48,867 bases of DNA, from the NCBI RefSeq assembly GCF_012273655.1, contig NZ_JAAWWP010000034.1, positions 1 through 48,867 on the forward strand, read 5' to 3'. A program made the translations under genes and the position numbers. The notes under the pieces were generated by a model. That model worked only from the letters and a program-made list of their open reading frames with translations. It had not been told where the DNA came from and did no database searches. This DNA is from Streptomyces physcomitrii. Lineage in GTDB: Bacteria; Actinomycetota; Actinomycetes; Streptomycetales; Streptomycetaceae. This document shows positions 41,921-48,867 of the stretch, in pieces; the stretch's first letter is position 1; the number at the start of each line of letters is the position of its first letter.

Positions 41921-42361
41921 ATGCTGACGAGAATCGACCACATCGGGATCGCCTGCTTCGATCTCGACAAGACCGTTGAGTTCTACCGTGCCACCTACGG
42001 CTTCGAGGTGTACCACTCCGAGGTCAACGAGGAGCAGGGCGTCCGGGAGGCCATGCTCAAGATCAACTCCACGGACGACGGGGGCGCCTCGTACCTCCAG
42101 CTCCTGGAGCCGGTGCGGGAGGACTCCACGGTGGCCAAGTGGCTGGCGAAGAACGGCGAGGGCGTCCACCACATCGCCTTCGGCACCGCCGACGTGGACG
42201 CGGACGCCGCCGACATCAAGGACAAGGGCGTACGGGTGCTCTACCCGGAGCCGCGGATCGGCTCGATGGGCTCCCGGATCACCTTCCTGCACCCCAAGGA
42301 CTGCGGCGGCGTGCTGACCGAACTCGTCACCTCCGCACCCCCGGAGAGCTCGGAGCACTGA
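41921..42361 (+). CDS. mce: Methylmalonyl-CoA epimerase
   Basis: This 146-residue metal-dependent VOC-fold enzyme interconverts (2R)- and (2S)-methylmalonyl-CoA and feeds the mutase and polyketide extender supply. It has two beta-alpha-beta-beta-beta modules. Metal ligand candidates are His7 (RIDHIGIACFDL) and a His of GVHHIAFGT, with glutamates in YLQLLEP and near the C-terminus. GSMGSRITFLHPKDCGGVLTELV is the family's end motif. The start is ATG 41921. Terminator-like arms lie 32 bp after its stop, before scy. Confidence 0.94.
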   Translation: MLTRIDHIGIACFDLDKTVEFYRATYGFEVYHSEVNEEQGVREAMLKINSTDDGGASYLQLLEPVREDSTVAKWLAKNGEGVHHIAFGTADVDADAADIKDKGVRVLYPEPRIGSMGSRITFLHPKDCGGVLTELVTSAPPESSEH

Positions 42362-42392
42362 CCACCGCCCACCTGGGCCGGTACTCTTGGGG

Positions 42393-42440
42393 CACGGCCG
42401 TCCGGGAGTGGAGACTGAGCTTCCGCCGTGGACGGCCGTG
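42393..42440 (+). terminator. Inverted repeat between mce and scy
   Basis: CACGGCCGTCC (42393-42403) and GGACGGCCGTG (42430-42440) are perfect 11-bp arms with a 26-nt loop. They may end the mce transcript or form the scy 5' region. The remaining bases to 42585 show no gene. Confidence 0.5.
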
Positions 42441-42585
42441 GCCGGGGTTCGGGCATTTCGGGGGCGGGCATGGAGCAGCGGCCCACGCGGTGCCGATGAT
42501 CTGACACCATTCCCCGGGGGCCCCGTTCGGCGGAGAACGCGGCTCGTGGAGAAGACTGCGACCAGGGGACGGATGGGACCGCGCA

Positions 42586-45500
42586 GTGCGTGGCTATGAA
42601 CGCCAGGAACGAGAGCGGGCTGAGGACGACCACCTCTCCCGGTTCGAAGCCGAGATGGACCGGCTGAAGACCGAACGGGAAAAGGCCGTCCAGCACGCCG
42701 AGGACCTCGGCTACCAGGTCGAGGTGCTGCGCGCCAAGCTGCACGAGGCACGGCGAAATCTGGCGTTCCGTCCCGCCTACGACAGCGCCGATCTCGGCTA
42801 CCAGGCCGAGCAGTTGCTGCGCAACGCCCAGGCCCAGGCGGACCAGTTGCGCTCCGACGCGGAGCGCGAGCTGCGCGAGGCCAGGGCGCAGACCCAGCGC
42901 ATCCTCCAGGAGCACGCCGAGCAGCAGTCGCGGCTCCAGTCCGAGCTGCACGCCGAGGCCGTCTCCCGCCGCCAGCAGCTCGACCAGGAGCTCGCCGAGC
43001 GCCGCCAGACCGTCGAGTCCCACGTCAACGAGAACGTCGCCTGGGCCGAGCAGCTGCGCACCCGTACCGAGCAGCAGGCCCGCCGGCTCCTCGACGAGTC
43101 CCGCGGCGAGGCGGACCAGTCGCTCGCCGCCGCCCGCGAGGAGGCGCAGCGGCTCACCGACGAGGCCCGCCGCCGGCTGACCGAGGAGGCCGAGTCGGCG
43201 CGCGCCGAGGCCGAGGCGCTGCTGCGCCGGGCCCGCGCGGACGCCGAACGCCTGCTGAACGCCGCCTCCACCCAGGCGCAGGAGGCCACCGACCACGCCG
43301 AGCAGCTGCGCAGTTCCACCGCCAGCGAGTCGGACAGCGCCCGGCGCCAGGCCGCCGAGCTGAGCCGGGCCGCCGAGGAGCGGATGGCCGAGGCCGAGCG
43401 GGCGCTGCGCGAGGCCAGGGAAGAGGCCGACAAGCGGGTGGCCGAGGCCAAGGAGGCCGCCGCCCGCCAGCTCGCCGCCGCGGAGGCGGCCAACGAGCAG
43501 CGCACCCGTACGGCCAAGGAGCAGGTGGCGCGCCTGGTCGGCGAGGCCACCAAGGACGCCGAGACGGTCCGGGCCGAGGCCAAGGAGGTCGTCGAGGACG
43601 CCAGGGCCGAGGCCGAGAAGCTGATCGCGGAGGCCGCCGAGAAGGCGCGCAACGTCGCCGCGGAGGAGACCGCCTCGCAGACCGCGAAGGCCGCCCGTAC
43701 CGCCGAGGAGGTGCTCACCAAGGCCGCCGAGCAGGCCAAGGCGACCACCAAGGCGGCGGCCGAGGAGGCCGAGCGCACCCGCGGCGAGGCCGAGGCCGAG
43801 GCGGACCGGCTGCGCGCCGAGGCGCACGACATCGCCGAGGAGCTCAAGGGCGCGGCGAAGGACGACACCAAGGAGTACCGCGCCAAGACCGTCGAGCTCC
43901 AGGAGGAGGCGCGGCGGCTGCGGGGCGAGGCCGAGCAGCTGCGCGCCGAGTCGGTCGCCGAGGGCGAGAAGATCCGCGGCGAGGCCCGCCGGGAGGCCGT
44001 CCAGCAGATCGAGGAGGCGGCCAAGTCCGCCGAGGAGCTGCTCGCCAAGGCCCGCACCGACGCGGACGAGCTGCGCGGCGCCGCGACCACCGAGAGCGAA
44101 CGCGTCCGCTTCGACGCCATCGAGCGCGCCAGCACCCTGCGCAAGCAGGCCGAGGACGCCCTGGAGCGGGCCCGTACGGAGGCCCAGAAGCAGCGCGAGG
44201 AGGCCGCCGAGCAGGCCGAGTCCACTCGCGCCGAGGCCGAGCGCGCTGCCACCGAGCTGCGCGAGGAGGCCGAGCGGGCGGTGGCGGCCCGGCAGGAGTC
44301 GGCCGCCGAGGAGCTGACCCGGCTGCGCACCGAGGCCGAGGAGCGCCTGACCGCCGCCGAGGCCGCGCTCACCGAGGCGCGGGCGGAGGCCGAGCGGCTG
44401 CGGCGGGAGGCGGGCGAGGAGACCGAGCGGCTGCGCGCGGAGGCCGCCGAGCGGGTCCGCACCCTGCAGGCGGCGGCCGAGGCGGAGGCGGAGCGGCTGC
44501 GCACCGAGGCCGCCGCGGACGCCTCCCGCTCCCGCGCCGAGGGCGAGAACACCGCGGTACGGCTGCGCAGCGAGGCCGCCGCCGAGGCCGAGCGGCTGAA
44601 GACGGAGGCCCAGGAGTCCGCGGACCGGCTGCACGCCGAGGCCACCACCGCCGCCGAGCGGGTGCACGCCGAGGCAGCCGAGGCGCTGTCCGCCGCCCAG
44701 GAGGAGGCCGCGCGCCGCCGCCGGGAGGCCGAGGAGCTGGTGGGCTCCGCCCGCGGCGAGGCCGACCAGGAGCGCGCCCGCGCCCGCGAGCAGAGCGAGG
44801 AACTCCTCGCCGCGGCCCGCAAACGCGTCGAGGAGGCCGAGGCCGAGGCGCTGCGCCTGAGCGAGGACGCCGAGCGCCGCGCGGGCGAACTGGTCACCAG
44901 TGCCGAGCAGAAGGCCCAGCAGGTACGGGACTCGGTGGCCCATCTGCACGAGCAGGCCCAGGAGGAGATCACCGGCCTGCGCAGCGCCGCCGAGCACGCC
45001 GCCGAACGCACCCGGGGCGAGGCCCAGGAGGAGGCCGACCGGGTCCGCTCCGACGCCTACGCCGAGCGGGAGCGCGCCACCGAGGACGCCAACCGGGTGC
45101 GCAGGGACGCCCAGGAGGCCTCCGAGACCGCCAAGTCCCTTGCCGATCAGGCGCTTTCGGAGGCGGCAGCGGAGTCCGAGCGGCTGCGCACCGAGGCCGC
45201 CACCGAGGCGGACCGGCTGCGCGCGGACGCCGCCGCCGAGGCCGAACGGCTGCGCGCGGAGGCCGCGGAGTACGCCCAGCGGCTGCGTACCGAGGCCTCC
45301 GACGCCACCGCCTCCGCGGAGCAGGACGCCTCGCGCACCCGGGCCGACGCCCGCGAGGACGCCAACCGCATCCGCTCGGACGCGGCGGCCCAGGCGGACA
45401 CGCTCGTCTCGGAGACGACCGCCGAGACCGAGCGGCTGCGGGAGGAGACCGCCACCGAGGCCGAGCGGGTACGCGCGGAGTCGGTCGAGCGGGCCGAGAA

Positions 45501-46485
45501 GCTGCTCGCGGACGCCACCGCGGAGGCGGAGCGGCTGCGCACCGAGGCCGCCGCCACCGTCGCCTCCGCCGAGGAGCACGCGCAGCGCGTACGGACCGAG
45601 GCGCAGGCGCTCAAGTCGAGCACCGAGGAGGAGGCCGAGCGGGTACGCGGCGAGGCGCGGGCGGAGGCCGAACGCACCCTCGACGAGACCCGCAAGGACG
45701 CCAACAAGCGCCGCTCGGAGGCGGCGGAGCAGGTGGACACCCTCATCACCGAGGCGGTCGCCGAGGCGGAGAAGCTCACCACGGACGCGCAGCGCGAGGC
45801 GCACCGCACGAACACCGAGGCGGAGGCCCGGGCCGATTCGATGGTCGGCGCCGCGCGCAAGGAGGCCGACCGGCTGGTCTCCGAGGCCACGGTCGAGGGC
45901 AACTCCCTGGTGGAGAAGGCCCGTACGGACGCCGACGACCTGCTGGTCGGGGCGCGCCGGGACGCGGCCTCGATCCGGGAGCGCGCCGAGGAGCTGCGCG
46001 AGCGCCTCACCAGCGAGATGGAGGAGCTGCACGAGCGGGCCCGGCGCGAGTCGGCGGAGGCGATGAAGACCGCGGGCGAACGCTGCGACGCTCTGGTGAA
46101 GGCGGCCGAGGAGCAGCTCGCGGAGGCGGAGAAGGCCGCCCGCGAGCAGCTCGCCGAGGCGGAGGCCGAGGCCGGGCGGGTGCGCATCGGCGCCGTGAAG
46201 AAGGCCGAGGGCCTGCTCAAGGAGGCCGAGCAGAAGAAGGCCGGGCTCGAACGCGAGGCCCAGCAGATCAAGGCGGAGGCGGAGGCCGACGCCCGGCGTA
46301 CGGTCGAGGAGAGCACCCGCGAGCTGGAGGTCCTGGTCCGCCGCCGCGAGGACATCAACGCCGAGATCTCCCGGGTGCAGGACGTCCTGGAGACCCTCGG
46401 TTTCGAGACCCCGGGCAAGGACTCCGGGGGCAAGGCACCCGCAGGGGCCGGGGCGACCCGCTCCGCGAAGTCCTCGGAGAGCTGA
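42586..46485 (+). CDS. scy: Scy, long coiled-coil polarity scaffold
   Basis: This 1299-residue cytoplasmic protein is coiled coil nearly throughout. The N-terminus (MRGYERQERE... LSRFEAEMDRLKTEREKAV, LGYQVEVLRAKLHEAR) matches the start known for Scy. The rest is an Ala/Glu/Arg repeat with recurring EAERLR(T/A)EAA units; S. coelicolor Scy shows 51-residue repeats. Only the C-terminal tail (about 1270-1299, GKDSGGKAPAGAGAT) is not helical. Scy assembles with DivIVA and FilP at hyphal tips, forms the tip-organising centre and controls branching. It starts with GTG 42586. The codon bias is strong because of GAG/GCC/CGC content. S. coelicolor Scy is about 1326 residues, so the repeat number probably varies. 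Confidence 0.95.
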   Translation: MRGYERQERERAEDDHLSRFEAEMDRLKTEREKAVQHAEDLGYQVEVLRAKLHEARRNLAFRPAYDSADLGYQAEQLLRNAQAQADQLRSDAERELREARAQTQRILQEHAEQQSRLQSELHAEAVSRRQQLDQELAERRQTVESHVNENVAWAEQLRTRTEQQARRLLDESRGEADQSLAAAREEAQRLTDEARRRLTEEAESARAEAEALLRRARADAERLLNAASTQAQEATDHAEQLRSSTASESDSARRQAAELSRAAEERMAEAERALREAREEADKRVAEAKEAAARQLAAAEAANEQRTRTAKEQVARLVGEATKDAETVRAEAKEVVEDARAEAEKLIAEAAEKARNVAAEETASQTAKAARTAEEVLTKAAEQAKATTKAAAEEAERTRGEAEAEADRLRAEAHDIAEELKGAAKDDTKEYRAKTVELQEEARRLRGEAEQLRAESVAEGEKIRGEARREAVQQIEEAAKSAEELLAKARTDADELRGAATTESERVRFDAIERASTLRKQAEDALERARTEAQKQREEAAEQAESTRAEAERAATELREEAERAVAARQESAAEELTRLRTEAEERLTAAEAALTEARAEAERLRREAGEETERLRAEAAERVRTLQAAAEAEAERLRTEAAADASRSRAEGENTAVRLRSEAAAEAERLKTEAQESADRLHAEATTAAERVHAEAAEALSAAQEEAARRRREAEELVGSARGEADQERARAREQSEELLAAARKRVEEAEAEALRLSEDAERRAGELVTSAEQKAQQVRDSVAHLHEQAQEEITGLRSAAEHAAERTRGEAQEEADRVRSDAYAERERATEDANRVRRDAQEASETAKSLADQALSEAAAESERLRTEAATEADRLRADAAAEAERLRAEAAEYAQRLRTEASDATASAEQDASRTRADAREDANRIRSDAAAQADTLVSETTAETERLREETATEAERVRAESVERAEKLLADATAEAERLRTEAAATVASAEEHAQRVRTEAQALKSSTEEEAERVRGEARAEAERTLDETRKDANKRRSEAAEQVDTLITEAVAEAEKLTTDAQREAHRTNTEAEARADSMVGAARKEADRLVSEATVEGNSLVEKARTDADDLLVGARRDAASIRERAEELRERLTSEMEELHERARRESAEAMKTAGERCDALVKAAEEQLAEAEKAAREQLAEAEAEAGRVRIGAVKKAEGLLKEAEQKKAGLEREAQQIKAEAEADARRTVEESTRELEVLVRRREDINAEISRVQDVLETLGFETPGKDSGGKAPAGAGATRSAKSSES

Positions 46486-46792
46486 CTCCGGCTCGGGCGG
46501 GGGCAGTTGGGCGGAGTCGGTGACGGTGGTTCAACTCACGTCTGGCACCGTCGATTTCCGGCCGACTCCGTACGCTCCGGCGCACGCCCCTTCCCCGGGC
46601 GGAAGGGTGGATTCCGGACTCTGTAAGGTGCTTGTAGGGTGCCTGGGGGCCACCCCTGGCAAGGGCTCCGGTCGTCAGCCACTCAAAAGAGGTGTCATTC
46701 TCCAGACCAAACAGGCATCTGCTCGATGACACGCCGTCCGGGCCTCTAGGATTCCCCCTATCACCTCACCGGTCTCTTTCGACAGGATCCCC
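46486..46792. promoter_or_regulatory. scy-filP intergenic region with inverted repeat
   Basis: The 307 bp between scy and filP contain no gene. GTGTCAT (46692-46698) and ATGACAC (46726-46732) are perfect 7-bp inverted arms 27 bp apart, in AT-richer sequence 60 bp before filP. The region is long enough for an independent filP promoter. Confidence 0.4.
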
Positions 46793-47728
46793 ATGAGCGA
46801 CACTTCCCCCTACGGCTTCGAGCTTGTGCGGCGTGGGTACGACCGCGCTCAGGTGGACGAACGCATCTCCAAGCTCGTTTCCGACCGCGACGGCGCCCTG
46901 ACCCGCATCACGGCGCTGGAGAAGCGGATCGAGGAGCTCCACCTCGAAACCCAGAACGCACAGGCACAGGTCAACGACGCCGAGCCCTCGTACGCGGGCC
47001 TCGGCGCGCGCGTCGAGAAGATCCTCCGCCTCGCCGAGGAAGAGGCGAAGGACCTGCGGGAGGAAGCCCGCCGCGCCGCCGAGCAGCACCGTGAACTCGC
47101 CGAGTCCGCCGCCCAGCAGGTGCGCAACGACGCCGAGTCCTACGCCGCCGAGCGCAAGGCGAAGGCCGAGGACGAGGGCGTCCGGATCGTCGAGAAGGCC
47201 AAGGGCGAGGCGAGCACGCTCCGTTCGGACGCCCAGAAGGACGCGCAGTCCAAGCGCGAGGAGGCGGACGCCCTCTTCGAGGAGACCCGCGCCAAGGCCG
47301 CCCAGGCCGCCGCGGACTTCGAGACGAACCTCGCCAAGCGCCGCGAGCAGTCGGAGCGCGACCTCGCCTCCCGCCAGGCCAAGGCCGAGAAGCGGCTCGC
47401 CGAGATCGAGCACCGCGCCGAGCAGCTGCGCATGGAGGCCGAGAAGCTGCGTACCGACGCCGAGCGCCGCGCCCGCCAGACGGTGGAGACCGCCCAGCGC
47501 CAGGCCGAGGACATCGTGGCCGACGCCAACGCCAAGGCCGACCGCATCCGCAGCGAATCGGAGCGCGAGCTGGCGGCACTCACCAACCGCCGCGACTCGA
47601 TCAACGCCCAGCTGACCAACGTCCGCGAGATGCTGGCCACGCTGACCGGTGCCGCGGTCGCCGCCGCGGGCACTCCCGGCGAGGACGAGAGCGCCTCCCG
47701 AGGCGTGCCGGCCCAGCAGACCCGCTGA
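46793..47728 (+). CDS. filP: FilP, intermediate-filament-like coiled-coil protein
   Basis: This 311-residue cytoplasmic coiled-coil protein has a conserved DivIVA-like start (SPYGFELVRRGYDRAQVDERISKLV, split here as residues about 4-28), then continuous coiled coil rich in Ala/Glu/Arg to about 285 and a short disordered tail. FilP forms filament networks below the hyphal tip, gives stiffness and binds DivIVA. The length is close to the S. coelicolor protein (about 310). The ATG at 46793 follows AGGA. It is the neighbour and partner of scy. Confidence 0.95.
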   Translation: MSDTSPYGFELVRRGYDRAQVDERISKLVSDRDGALTRITALEKRIEELHLETQNAQAQVNDAEPSYAGLGARVEKILRLAEEEAKDLREEARRAAEQHRELAESAAQQVRNDAESYAAERKAKAEDEGVRIVEKAKGEASTLRSDAQKDAQSKREEADALFEETRAKAAQAAADFETNLAKRREQSERDLASRQAKAEKRLAEIEHRAEQLRMEAEKLRTDAERRARQTVETAQRQAEDIVADANAKADRIRSESERELAALTNRRDSINAQLTNVREMLATLTGAAVAAAGTPGEDESASRGVPAQQTR

Positions 47729-47753
47729 CGCCCACCGCACGGCAGCAACTCCG

Positions 47754-47792
47754 CACGCCCCCGTACCGCGCTTTCCGCGGGACGGGGGCGTG
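47754..47792 (+). terminator. Terminator after filP
   Basis: CACGCCCCCGT (47754-47764) pairs perfectly with ACGGGGGCGTG (47782-47792). An inner CCGCG/CGCGG stem (47766-47770 with 47776-47780) continues it. It lies 25 bp after the filP stop. Confidence 0.85.
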
Positions 47793-47964
47793 GTGCGTAC
47801 GGCCTCGCGCGCACCGGGCAGGCCGTGTGAAACGGCGGCCCGTAGGCACCGGGCGGGCATGGGGGGCGCGCGAGAGAGCCAAATGCGCTCCCAATGCATC
47901 CGCGCGCCCCTATCGCGCGCCCCACCGGGAGGCGCCTGTCAGTGGGCCCGCCTAGCGTGTACGC

Positions 47965-48867
47965 ATGATCGAGCTCGAAGGGCTGACCAAGCGCTACGGC
48001 GAGAAGATGGCCGTCGACAATCTGACCTTCACGGTGCGGCCGGGCATCGTGACCGGGTTCCTCGGCCCGAACGGCGCGGGCAAGTCGACCACCATGCGGA
48101 TGATGCTGGGCCTGGACCGGCCGACCTCCGGCGACGTCCGGATCGACGGCGTCCACTACGACCGCCTCAAGGAACCCCTCAAGGACATCGGGGCCCTCCT
48201 CGACGCCAAGGCGATGCACGGCGGGCGCAGCGCCTACCACCATCTGCTGTGTCTGGCGCAGTCCAACGGCATCCCCAGCAGCCGGGTGCACGAGGTGCTG
48301 GACACGGTCGGGCTGACGGCGGTGGCGAAGAAGAAGGCCAAGGGCTTCTCGCTGGGTATGGGCCAGCGGCTGGGGATCGCGGGGGCGCTGCTGGGCGATC
48401 CGCGGATCCTGATGTTCGACGAGCCGGTCAACGGCCTGGATCCCGAGGGCATCCACTGGATCCGCAATCTGATGAAGTCCCTCGCCGCGCAGGGCCGTAC
48501 GGTCTTCGTCTCCTCGCATCTGATGAGCGAGATGGCGCTGACCGCCGACCACCTGGTCGTCATCGGCCAGGGCCGCCTGCTGGCGGACACCTCGATGGCC
48601 GACTTCATCCGGGAGAACTCCCGCTCCTACGTACGGCTGCGCAGCCCCCAGCGCGAACAGCTCCTCGACGTCCTGCACCGGGAGGACATCGCGGTCCTCA
48701 CCAAGGACGACGGCGCCCTGGAAGTGGACGGCACCGGAGCCGACCGGCTCGGCGAACTGGCCGCCACCCACCGCCTGGTGCTGCACGAACTCAGCCCGCA
48801 GCAGGCCTCCTTGGAAGAGGCCTTCATGCAACTCACCGCCGAATCGGTGGAATACCACGCCCACACC
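47965..48867 (+). CDS. ABC transporter ATP-binding protein (3' end cut off)
   Basis: The first 301 codons of an ABC-2-type ATPase are present and the frame is open at the right edge. Walker A is GPNGAGKST (about 33-41), the signature is SLGMGQRLG (in place of LSGGQ), Walker B is ILMFDEPVNGLDPEG, and the switch His is in FVSSHLMSEM. The C-terminal extension after 220 is the DUF4162-like region of drug/bacteriocin exporters of the CcmA/DrrA kind. The signature SLGMGQ is common in this subfamily. The substrate is unknown; a permease gene is expected just outside the window. 47729-47964 contains only the filP terminator and this gene's leader. Confidence 0.9.
   Translation, partial: MIELEGLTKRYGEKMAVDNLTFTVRPGIVTGFLGPNGAGKSTTMRMMLGLDRPTSGDVRIDGVHYDRLKEPLKDIGALLDAKAMHGGRSAYHHLLCLAQSNGIPSSRVHEVLDTVGLTAVAKKKAKGFSLGMGQRLGIAGALLGDPRILMFDEPVNGLDPEGIHWIRNLMKSLAAQGRTVFVSSHLMSEMALTADHLVVIGQGRLLADTSMADFIRENSRSYVRLRSPQREQLLDVLHREDIAVLTKDDGALEVDGTGADRLGELAATHRLVLHELSPQQASLEEAFMQLTAESVEYHAHT

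Noticed and set aside
42241..46032. A 1263-codon Leu/Gly-rich frame on the minus strand.
   Set aside because: It is the antisense shadow of the scy repeat; scy has the known N-terminus and coiled-coil pattern.

Overview
The window is high-GC DNA of actinobacterial type and is almost certainly a Streptomyces core-chromosome segment. It carries the polar-growth/cytoskeleton pair Scy and FilP, an AbsC-like MarR regulator, isobutyryl-CoA mutase IcmA, and a pfkA / pta-ackA / pyk block. From memory this order resembles S. coelicolor SCO5395 to about SCO543x read backwards. I could not run an alignment. No rRNA, tRNA, CRISPR, insertion sequence or prophage was seen.

Layout, left to right. 1-2.8 kb: the start of a DctA-type dicarboxylate carrier, divergent from a CitA/DcuS-type sensor kinase and its response regulator. 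2.9-6.2 kb: a carbohydrate ABC importer (lipoprotein plus two permeases, no ATPase). 6.2-11.6 kb: a tightly coupled minus-strand operon of five genes of the STM4015-STM4014-STM4013-STM4012-STM4011 families (LRR protein, ATP-grasp-like protein, alkaline-phosphatase-superfamily hydrolase, HemN-like radical SAM enzyme, SPASM-like radical SAM enzyme). No function is known to me for it, and it is the best candidate for an undescribed system. 11.8-18.0 kb: 6-phosphofructokinase, divergent from phosphate acetyltransferase, acetate kinase and pyruvate kinase. 18.2-21.6 kb: a small secreted protein, then a three-gene envelope operon (DUF6230, DUF6114, and a secreted protein with a long charged linker). 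22.2-26.1 kb: a thioredoxin-TPR protein, a TetR regulator and IcmA, whose start is preceded by a perfect 24-bp palindrome.

26.3-33.2 kb: a DUF3817 protein and a MarR regulator, then a CslA/GlxA/GH6 set (polysaccharide synthase, copper radical oxidase, endoglucanase-like lipoprotein) for the hyphal-tip glycan, then a thiamine-binding-type protein and a second DUF3817 protein. In S. coelicolor the csl set lies elsewhere (SCO2836-2838), so its place here is notable. 33.4-35.5 kb: three tandem AIM24-family genes behind a perfect Crp-type palindrome. 35.6-39.3 kb: absC, a heptamer tandem repeat, an OmpR-type two-component pair whose sensor has an Asp/Ser-rich extracellular linker, and a divergent PepSY protein with an Asp/Arg tail. 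39.5-42.4 kb: MeaB, a thiolase and methylmalonyl-CoA epimerase. 42.6-47.7 kb: scy and filP. The window ends inside an ABC transporter ATPase.

Several modules share themes. One is central carbon and acyl-CoA metabolism (PfkA, Pyk, Pta-AckA, IcmA, MeaB, epimerase, thiolase). Another is apical growth and the envelope (Scy, FilP, CslA, GlxA, GH6 protein, DUF6230/DUF6114). Signalling is dense: two two-component systems and TetR, MarR and AbsC regulators, several beside clear palindromes or phased direct repeats.
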